DNA from: Plazaster borealis
Lineage: Eukaryota > Echinodermata > Asteroidea > Forcipulatida > Labidiasteridae
NCBI GenBank assembly: GCA_021014325.1
Contig: CM037472.1
Location: forward strand, 27,758,039 to 27,822,038
DNA: 64,000 nt
Direction: 5' to 3'
Shown here: piece by piece, positions 42,364 to 53,200 of the stretch
How positions within the stretch are numbered: the first letter of the stretch is position 1
How the letters are laid out: each line of letters opens with the position of its first letter
Made by a program: the position numbers and the translations under genes
Notes under the pieces: model-generated
The model's database searches: none
What the model was told of the DNA's origin: nothing
The model's input: the letters and a program-made list of their open reading frames with translations, nothing else

Positions 42364-43470
42364 ATACTATGGGAAAATATCTGGTAAAGCCATCTTTAGA
42401 CCCAAAAAAAGTGGTCAGGCGTTTTTACCCGGCACCCGAGTAAAAACACCCGCCAAACTTCCCCTCAAAAGGGTGCAAAATTTTCCCTGATCAGTATAAT
42501 CAAAATGAGTTTATATTTGCACACAATTGAGGAGAGATGTACATGTATTGCATAAAAATACACATTTATATCCTAGTATCTCCAGCCAAAACTTAAAAAT
42601 CTGTCATTTTCACCCCAGTTTACCCGATATTTTGTAATAATACTAAAATAAAATAAAAAGAGCGACATATAAATCTTTCATGTTTATTACTAAATATTAC
42701 CTATTGTATAATGGTATGGTCCAAGTGCAATGCCCATGCGATGACCTTGTGTCAGATATCGCTACGAAAAGTGCTGCTAAACCCGTAATTACCAAGGGTT
42801 TTTTTCACTTTTTTGCTTAAAGAATTTGAAGTTTTTGGGTTGCATTCATTTATAAAATGTATGTTCCCAAGCACATACAGGTAGAATTCATGTTAATTTT
42901 AAGTATTTTTGATGTGGTGTCTTGAGTTGAATTTGGAATTTGAGTTGCCGGTGATTAGTATATGACTGTCGACGACATGTTGTTGACATTTTTTCCCCCA
43001 ACGCTTATCAAAGTACTCAGACTAAGGGATGTAATTTGTAACTCAACTAATGTACTAAAAACTTGTTTTTTTATGTATCTCGGCACAGAAGCAGTCAAAC
43101 TCGATTGCTAATACACTCACTCATGATGATCGAAGTACAACTTCCTTATAAATTGCATAGATTATATAGATACTTGTTGTCCATATGCAGCATTCTCCCT
43201 TAACACTGGTCCGCTGGCCAAATGCCAGTTAAAACACATTAGAGGACCAGTCAAAATTCACTCAAAGTGGTCCGGCTGGCTAGTTCAGTGTTGAAAAGCA
43301 TCCCTATTTAATGTGAAATAGGAACTAGTCAAAACGCTGACAGACTAATGAAATGACAAGCCAACTGGTCCTGGCAAACCCTGCATATGCAGTAATAGAA
43401 CTGAGACCTGTAGTCGCTGCTCGTTCAGTTTCTGAAATTAGGTATAGTATGGCAAAGGTGAAGGGTCCTC
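42364..43470. other. Intergenic, nothing firmly recognised
   Basis: AT-rich DNA with scattered short ORFs and no domains. GGACCAGTCAAAATTCACTCAAAGTGG..GGCTGGC near 43240 looks like a repeat remnant. Confidence 0.4.
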
Positions 43471-43494
43471 CTTCGCCGCACTAGTTCATGATTC

Positions 43495-43941
43495 TTTATT
43501 CGCATCTGACGACGCACATTATTAAAATACAAAAATATACAAAAAGGTTTAAAATAGAAAACAGAAGAAAATTTATAAACACAAAATACAGCACCACATT
43601 AAGAGCACCAAAAATTAACAGGTGCACAGAAATTCGAGAAAGTCATTGCACTCATTCTTGCTCAGAAACCCACCCATGGGCCTGTCCCGCATACAAGCTA
43701 GTTCCTTAATCTGCTCCGCAGTTCTGATAGAATCTTCATTTGCATAACAAAGAGTATTCCACCTCCTTGTTACATCACTGGTGCACATGTTAAATTGAGA
43801 TGACAAAAGCCTGAAGTTACCCCCCATGATAGAGTATGAACCATATTGACCCATTTTACAAATCGTCTTTACAGTAAGGTTATTTGAATTCAAGGCCATA
43901 CCAATAAATTTAATACAACGTGAGGCATTACTAAAAAACAA
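43495..43941 (-). pseudogene. LINE-like ORF C-terminal fragment with 3' end
   Basis: A minus-strand frame (43941 to 43615, 108 codons) contains CKMGQYGSYSIMGGNFRLLS, DVTRRWNTLCYANED, IRTAEQIKELACMRDRPMGG and ends NDFLEFLCTC. To my recollection, endings of the form IKEL..RD..FLCT occur at the C terminus of some invertebrate non-LTR retrotransposon ORF2 proteins. About 115 bp past the stop the minus strand has AATAAAG (43495-43500 on the + strand as TTTATT). I read it as the 3' remnant of a 5'-truncated LINE. No RT motif is present, so the assignment is tentative. Confidence 0.45.
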
Positions 43942-44128
43942 GACAAAACTAAAAGTAAGTCCAGGATTTTAAGGAGCTATCGAGCTGGTAACTACGCCAC
44001 ATGGCCTTATTCTTCTCAAAGATGAAATTCCAGGCCTGAAGGTTTATAGTACAGTAGTAAGCATTGGTTCTCCATAACTTTCATATAACTTTTTTCATTC
44101 TGTCAGCCTAGAGCTAAACAGTCACACA

Positions 44129-44289
44129 ATGTCTCAGCCCACGGAAATGATGGCTAACCTACATGAACGACACCCGAGCAAGTTGGCTCAAACACGGCTT
44201 CTTTCAGTCACACCTTCCATTTCTATGATTGATACACAAGTAGCGATAAAAGCGACTGGAATTAAGGCTAACAGCTATGTCACTATCAG
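44129..44289 (+). CDS. ACOT/BAAT copy 1, exon 1
   Basis: The coding part begins at ATG 44129, 21 bp after a likely acceptor ending at 44107, and ends in phase 2 before GTACAA. It encodes [20 protein letters not shown] and then the family LSVTP segment. Two further in-frame ATGs at 44147 and 44150 are alternatives; copy 2 has only the equivalent of the latter. Confidence 0.88.
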
Positions 44290-47200
44290 GTACAAACTTG
44301 TATACAGAATTATAATTTTTCACATTTTATTGTTGTTTATAAAACATGTAAATTGTCTATTTTACCAGAATGCATATGACATTGCTACAGGCAAAATGTG
44401 TATGTAGTACAAAGAAATTTGATAGCTTATTTTACAGTAGGTAGCCTACCCAGTCTAATAAAAATAATAATAATAATAATAATAAGACTTGTAATGTGCA
44501 CATATCCACCCTGCTGTCTAAGCAATTGTACGCACAATTATTTTGCAATTGGCTGTCATCTAGATTTTCCATACACTGCTTGGCTTGCAGTTGCTACAAT
44601 TTTGGGTTATGCAAAGTGCTTTTCTCAATTTAATGTGTTATTGATGTGTGAGGACTACTTTACTTCTGCAAATATCATGATTATTTGTAACACACAGAAA
44701 ATAAATTGTTCTTTTCTCCAAGGTCTGTTGCCGAGAAGAAAACCGGTAAACTGATTGAACAATTTGAGAGTTATGCTCATTACAAAGCGGATGAAAATGG
44801 AGTGGTTTCTGTGCCTGATCAAGCTTCTTTGGGTGGATCATATACTGGTAAGACCAAAATACATGTAAAACAAATTTAGAAAGCATCATTTTTTTTCTGA
44901 TTTTAATTTGAGCTAATTTTTAACTTCATAATGAATCTAATTGTGGTAATAATTATCTCAGGGATTGAACCCATGGGTCTGTTCTGGAGCATGGTGCCAT
45001 CACCAAGGGAGCGGCTCGGAGCTCGGTTTATCCTAAGGGATGCCACAAAGCCTATGGTAGTTCAGCTTTCATTGTATGAGGGCCAACTGGATACTGCGGC
45101 CCTACAGACTAAGGAACCAGAAGCTACTGCAGCTGCAGAGAGATGGTACATGGGCAAGGATGTAGAGAGAATTGAAGTGGAATCTGGACGTCTGAGGGGA
45201 GCTTTATTTAAACCCAAAGGTACAATTATAAACGCAGCCTGACAATGGCTGGCCACAACAACCTTTTAATAAGTGAACCAAACTTGATATAACACGTACT
45301 ATAAATAAGTTCTGGAAGACGTCTCACCATGCATGTTTTTGCTCATGTCAACACTATGATCCTAACAGCAATAGTTAGATACTAACTGTTCAGATCTGCA
45401 CCAAAGGATTGATGTAATAATTGCATCTGGGAATAAAGAATATTAGTTTGGTTTTTACTCTTCACCGATGTGTGATAAGCACCTTGTATACTCAGTACTA
45501 TCCTGAGTGATGCTACTGCACCACTGAGCATGCCCAGTGACGTGAGGCCAGTTGGATCCCTGTAGTTGGCAGCGGGTACCCCAACAGTTTATTTCATAAT
45601 GGCTGCTGCTGTTGTGAGTATTGCAGAAAAAAATCCACAGGCATACTACTCTGGTGAGATTCGAGCCCACAACCAAAGGATATGGTTATAATGTTATATA
45701 AAGACTCTGATTTTCTTGATCCTTTTTTATTGTTTCATCAGGACCTGGACCTTTTCCTGGTGTGATTGATATGTTTGGTACTGCTGGAGGATTGATTGAG
45801 ATTCGTGCTGCTGCTTTTGCATCTCATGGATTCGCTGCCTATACTCTACCCTATTACGCCTACAAGGATCTGCCAAAATATCTTTGGGGCATAGAAGCTG
45901 AATATTTTAGGGTATGGTGGCAATATAATAATAATAGTGCAATGTACAGAGCACCTTATGTAGTAACAACCCCAAAGCGCTAAACAAAATGTATACTTTT
46001 AAAAGTAAACAAAACTATTGCAGTATAGCACCCAAAAACTATAAACTTCTATAAATTAAAAACAGCACAAAATAATTACTGACTTAAATCAAAGTCATGA
46101 AAATTACTGAAACTCCAAGTAAAATAACAAGATTTAGCATGTGGAATCGCAAGACGCTCCGAAAATGTAATATAGGAGCTTCTCAGTGATTCTTCGCGTG
46201 TCACTTCCAAAATAATCGTTTCCACCCGTTTGTCCCAATGAAACAAGGTCATGTCATGATGGACAAGGTTTGTATCTACATGGAGTTGTCGATGTTGTTT
46301 GTAGGAAGCATTTTTATAATTTTTCAGAGTGCTGGGTGGACAAGTTTTCTAGTCTGTTTTGTGTGTTTTTTTGAAACAAATCAAATGACAAGGATCTATA
46401 TGTGTGTGTATATAAAACAAATATTGAATGCATTTTGTTCATGCATTGTCGCAGAATGAAATCACTCGGTAAAATGTGGCTTTCCTATTTCACTCGGCTT
46501 CACCTCGTAAAATGGAACAATCAAGATTTCACCTGGTGATAGTATTCTGCAACAATGCACTCACATGCATCCAATATGTGTATATTGTTATTCCAAACTG
46601 CCACGAAGCTTAATTTTGGGGTGAACTAAGAAAAATTGACTGGAACATGATTTGAACCTATGACCTTTGGATAAAGAATGAATGGCTTCTGACTGTTGCC
46701 CTGAACAAAGTTAATGACAAACAGGGAGACCGCCAACATTAGAGCTAGATAGCTCACTTGATAAAGCGCCTGCACGTTAATCCGGAGGTCACAGATTCAA
46801 ATCCAGTTCTGGTAAATTTTTCCTTGTTCACCTCAAAATTAAATTAAATTATACCCAATCAGTCGCCCTTGTGGTTCATTACTGGAAGACGAAAGATGAA
46901 ATTCAGTTGCCATGTACAACAGTCCATATTAACCTTTTTCTTCTATTTAACTTTCAGGATGCAGTAGATTGGTTGTGTGACCAGCCGTATGTGAAACCTG
47001 GTGGAATAGGAATAGTGGGCGTATCTGCAGGGGCCAATCTTGCGCTACAGACATCTGCACTTTTTCCTGAAAAGGTACAGAAAAATTAAGATTTTAATGG
47101 CACTGCACATTCTTCGAAACATTTCTGAACTCTTTTTGTTTCTCTTTTGGTATTTTTGTTTCTTAAGAAAACAATTAAATGAAACAAAGTGGTTTTAGTT

Positions 47201-50200
47201 CTAACAGGATCAGACTATAGTTCTGAGTTCTCTGAGGCCCCGAGTAGTCATTTTTCTTGTACCTTGAGCAAGACATTTTACTGATATTTTAGTTTGCCCT
47301 TGCGGGACCAGTTGTGGGCTTGTCATTTTACTAATCCTCCAAATTTTGTCACTGGAGTTCATCTTAAGATTGTCTTTCATGATAGTCCCAACATATGGGA
47401 CTTAAATTTGAAACCATGTATGAACCGTTGGTAGAGCACCACACGTTAATTTGGAGGTCGCGGGTTCAAGTACTGCCCTAGTCAATTTTTCTTTGTCCAA
47501 CCCGAACTTATGATTTTTGTTTGGATTCACCGTGAATCGGTGGAACTCTTGGCCACAAAAGCCACAGCCACTAATCGACCATAGTGAAGGGAGATTAAAG
47601 TTCAGTTTGTTGTAAGGATAATCAGCTCATTCTGATCTTCGAGTTACAATACAAAATTACCTCAAACTTGTTCAAAGTAAACAACAGCATTCAAAGTAAA
47701 CAGCAGATATTTTGGAAGGTTCTTCAAATGCTGCTTTCTTGACTCTGGCAGTATTTCATACATTTGTACAATTATTGAGGATGTTTTACTCGCTTCTAAA
47801 AAACTGGCATTTCAGGCAAATTTCTTTTTTCTCAACATTACCAATGTTGTGCACATCCTTATATAAGGTTTGGTCCAACATTTGGATGCGGTACTCCGAT
47901 ATCAGAGTACTTGGTACTTGGACACTTGTACTTGTTCTCGATGGCCATACTACTCTAACTCGAGTTACTCAGCCACACTAGTTTTCTGAATTATTACATA
48001 ATTTCGAGTACTACTCGGCCACCCCACTCAGAATTGTTACATAATTGAATTGATATAAACACAGGAGCACATGTGACACATCATGTTTTTTCATTTTCTA
48101 TTCTTGTAGGTCAGTGCAGTGATCAGTATTAATGGCTGCCATGCTTTTACTTCATTCCCAATGAGGCTGAATGGAGAGGAATTGCCATATGTTCGGTAAG
48201 TATTCCCAACTGACCCATCTCGGCAATTTATCTCAAAGTGTGGCGCCCCCACACCAAAATTAAGCACTTTTTGATATCAATGTGATGTGCTGTCTTGGCG
48301 TGTTGTGGCCGAGCGGATAAGAACACCGAACTCAAGCTCTGGTGTTTCTGATCAGCAGAGTGTGGGTTCGAATCCCAGTCGTGTCACTTGTGTCCTTAAG
48401 CAAGACACTTAACCACATGCTTCATCCTTCGGATGGGAAGTTAACACGTTGACTGCCATTCATAAATTCGTAGGGGCGTTCCCATTTGCCAAGCATCCAA
48501 TTTTAGTGGTGCGCATGCGTGCATACCAAATAGGTTTGGGTTTTTTTGTCTACATGTTGTAGCATAAAAATTCTAACGATGTGTGCTCACCACTGCCAGA
48601 GGCGTATTCGTTGCGTTCTCAGTGATGCCAGTGTATTCAATTCACTATACAAAGGCATTTCATTCTCTACGAGTATACTCGTTGTGGCAGAATCCGTTAC
48701 ACCTGTTACTATGAATATACTCGTAGGCGGCAGTCAACGTGTTAAGCCGTAGGTCCCGTGTGTTGTGTAATGCACGTAAAAGAACTCAGTGCACTTATCG
48801 TAAAGAGAAGGGGTTCGCCCCAGTGTTCCTGGTTTGATTGGCTGCATATTGTGCCACAGCACCTTGTAAACCATTACATGGTGCTATGTAATCATATGTC
48901 TCATACTTCAACACGTAACTCCACTTACCTTGTAGGAAAAATACTGAGCGCTTTGAGACACCAATCGGGAGTATAAAGCGCTATATAAGAACTGCATTAT
49001 TATTATTAAACATTCTATTTGTAGCTTATATGCCCTAGTTAGGTGTTATTTAAAGACTCTTATTCTCGTCTTTTAGACGAGCAAATAAACCCAGGTTTGA
49101 ATTTTTGCAAAAATGTCTAATTTTTGCATGGAGCGTCACATACGATTTTCCAGGGCCCAACCTTTCTTAGTCCAACTTTTATCAATTTTTACTTGCCGTC
49201 ACAACAACATAATTAAATAAATTTTTACCACACAGCAATCTGAACCCATGTATAATCCACATCTTTTTGAAGGGACTTTAAATCTTTAGGTTCTGTGCAC
49301 CAGGCCTGTGATTGGTCTGGGTTTGTCCTGATTTCAAGATACAGTGTTGTTCTCCCTATGCCTTTATATTTTCTAGAAGGAGATTCGGCCCTTGTTATGA
49401 CCAATATTAACAATGGCTCTTCATACAACATCAAGACCGACTCCCAATGTAGCACACCTAATGTAGTCTATGTCATATCATGTAAGAGATGTGGGCTACA
49501 ATATGTGGGAGAGACTAAGACCAAACTCAGTCTTCGCTTTGCGAATCATGTCTCTTCCATAAAGACCAAGAAACCGTACCCAGTCTCTATCCACTTCAAC
49601 AGCCCTAATCATAGTGTCAAGGATGTTGAACTTCTGGTGATTGAAGCTTGCAATGGTGATGACACACACCGCAAGCATAGAGAATCACACTGGATTCACC
49701 AACCCAAGACAGTCCAACCCTTTGGACTAAACATAAACACTGGTGTTAAATAACTTCCCATTACCCTCCACTTCACTCCTCTGCCTGATAATTCATTTGT
49801 TGTATATATTCTGTAAATAAAGTGTAAATAAACACATTTTTTTCTGTCAATAAGTTATTTTTTATAAATTTCTTACTATAAATATCTCATGTAGTAACCT
49901 TTTTTTCCACAGGTCCCTCACACCTATTTTTAATATCATCCTACCTTTGATCTTGCTATTCTTTAATTGACCATTGTTAGTTGCATCATGATGCAACTTG
50001 CTCTCCAATCCTACCCTTTCATGTTTCCCTGCATTGTTATCGAACAATGCATTTACCACTTTTATGGTCCAGTAATCCATCCTTTCATACTATACATCCT
50101 TTGTCCTCACCACTTTACTCCTATTGGTTCATAGCCACCAATTGTTTCTGAAATAGAAACTTTGATTGGCTATTATTTTCCCGCTTCTTTCTGGATCCTT

Positions 50201-53200
50201 CCCTTAATCCCTTTCCCCTCTCTTTTTCTATAAATGGATATGTATTTGTTTGTACTTGTTTTATGCCTCTGAAGAAGGTCCGGTCTGGATCGAAAGCTAA
50301 GGCCATCTACCCTACTCATTATACAATATTAACAATGATAATATAAATAATAATAGTGGCTTCTTATGTAGTGCTCAATCCGTCACTCAGTGATGCTCAT
50401 GGTGCTCCAACATTTTTACCCCTTTATTTCATCCATTTATTTCATTCATTGAACCATCTCAGCTCCCTTTGGGAGTATACAGCCTGTGCCGCCAAGCACC
50501 TAGCTAAATCAATCACATGAACCATCTCTGCCCTCACAGATACCCTCTTGCCCCTGGGTGAAGAGAAGCAATGATAGAAAAGTGTCTTGCTCAGGGACAA
50601 GTGTCATGACTGAGATTCGAACCCACACCCTGATGACTTAACCACCAGACTTTGGGTCGACACGCTATAATAGTATTATGTAATATCCTGTGTTCAGCAT
50701 TTCCAGAAAAAAAGGAAAATGTCATCCAATTTTCAGGATTTTTTCATTTTCATGCAATGCTACAACCACACTCTTGATGCACTTTTTAAATTTCTGTGCC
50801 TTTTTAAAATGCACTCTAAAATGCAAAAGAAAGTTTAAGCTTTCTCAAATAGGGATAAAGGGCACCAAGCAATGGAGGCTGCTTAACTTGAAAAGTGATC
50901 ATCATTACTTAATTAGTATACACTGTTATAGAGAATGTCCTCAATGTGAACAAGATATTGAAGATGTGGGATCTATGCAGCTTTCATGTCAGTTGAAAAT
51001 CTAATAAAATGTACCATTATCATTTTCCATTTTTACCCTAACGCATAGAATTCAATTTCCTAAATCTACGTCAAACCCTCCCTTTCAGTTCTACACATCC
51101 CTCAACCATTCTGCACCCCACTTCCTCCAGGAACTCCTTAATCCATATCAACCTCGTCGTACCCTCTATTCCAGCTCTACTAATATACAAATCCCTCAAT
51201 TAATCCAAACCCCACTACCTCCAAGAACTCCTTAATCCATATCAACCTCGTCGTACCCTCTATTCCAGCTCTACTAATATACAAATCCCTCAATTAATCC
51301 AAACCCCACTACCTCCAAGAACTTCTTCATCCATATCAACCTCTTCGAACCCTCCATTCCAGCTCTACTGACAAACAAATGCCTCAACCATTCCGCACCC
51401 CACTGCCTCCAAGAACACACTTCTCCATATCAACCATGTTAAGTAAACTTATCATCCTGTGTGGTTCCTTTCAGCTTTGAAGGTATGTTGATAAAAGAAC
51501 CAGTGAAAGGCGTATACGATTTATTTGACAGCTGGAATAAATTGAACAAATTACAAGACGAAGATGGTGCCATTATAAAGGTAAAATCTATGTTAAAAGT
51601 GTAATTAATAAACACCTCAGGGAGTTTATGCACTCTGATTGGGGATGTATAATTAACATGTGATATAAAGACTGGCTCTGTGAACTAGCGAATAACTGGT
51701 CCCTAAACAAGCACACTGTTGTGTCAAAGTTCTGTATGCACTGTGCTTCTTGTGCTGAAACTTCCAAATTAACTGTTTTTGTGCGTAATTTTTTTATAAA
51801 TTTGGCGAGGACAGATGGTGCCATGTGCACGCTCATACCATCAATGTATCAATTTAAGGTAGCTGGTCAAGCATGAAACCAAGGTAATACAAAGCATAAA
51901 GCTGAACACCAACCAAAGTATTTCTATTTATGGTGCTGTTATTTTCAAAGCACATAGTCTGGTTCTTCAAAATATGCACAAATGGTTAATTATGTGTAAG
52001 AGATTAGGTCCCACGCAAAAGTTGAACAGCCTTAAGAATGGCCCTTGAACATGTGTGGAATATTTCTAAAACTAACGGCGAAAGAAAAAGCACAAATTCT
52101 GATGATTATTACCGTTTTTAGGTATTTATTAATGGGAATAACTCTGTGGGGAACTGGTCTTCACTGCATGGTAATGACCTTTGTTGGTGGCTGGCCGCTG
52201 TTAATGGACTTCGCCTTTGGCTCGGTCCATTAACAGCGGCCAGCCACCAACCCGGTTATTACCATGCAGTGAAGACCGGCTCCCCACACTGTTATTCCCT
52301 AATTTATCATTGGTTTTTGAAAGAGTACAGTCATCAACGCACTATACGGGCAAATAGTTATTGAGAAAACTCAAATAGTGTGTCGTGTGCCCAAAACTGA
52401 TTTTCAAGAAAAATGAGCATGAAAATTTGAGCAGTTTTCTACCATTCATAAGTCATTATAGAAAGCTTAAATTTGGCATGGGAATGGGAAACATGTCTTT
52501 TGGGTAATTCTAGCAACAAAAATTTGATAACAATGCCATATAGTTTGGTCAGGAGCCATTTTATTGCTTACAGCCTTCAGTTACTGGAAAAAGTACATTG
52601 TGTGCCTGGAAGAAAGTCGGTTTCTTCTGGCACATGGATGACATGTGGTTTACGCTGTGTCTGGGATTTTTTGAACATTGTGTTATTCTTTGAATTTTGC
52701 AAATCAAAATAAGAAAGTTGGTGTGGGGTGGGCGGGGGAAATTTTTCTTGAGAACTATATACTGTTGTAAGAACCACAGGGCATACTTTGTAGTGAGACG
52801 TCCCCCTCCAACCTCCACAAAACTTATAATTGAAAAAGGTTTGTAGTTTATATCAATACTTTATATCAAATGATTTGGCAACTATTTATTTGCCAATTTG
52901 ATGCTGACTTAACGTTGTCTCCACAGGTGGAGAAAAATCCAAAGTGCCAGTACCTCTTTGTCGCAGGTGAGGCTGAGAGACAATGGGACAGCTGCTACAA
53001 TGCTAAGAAGAGCATGGAGCGACTGAAACGACACGGATGCAGTAACTATCAGCTCCTGAGCTACCCTGAAGCTGGTCATCTCATAGAGGTCCCATGGGCA
53101 CCTGTTGGCAGCAGATATTGGTCACCTGCTATAAGTAAGAGAATTTATTGTAATATTGATTGGTGAAGTTGGGCAGATGTGAGAGGGAGGGTGGCGCGGA

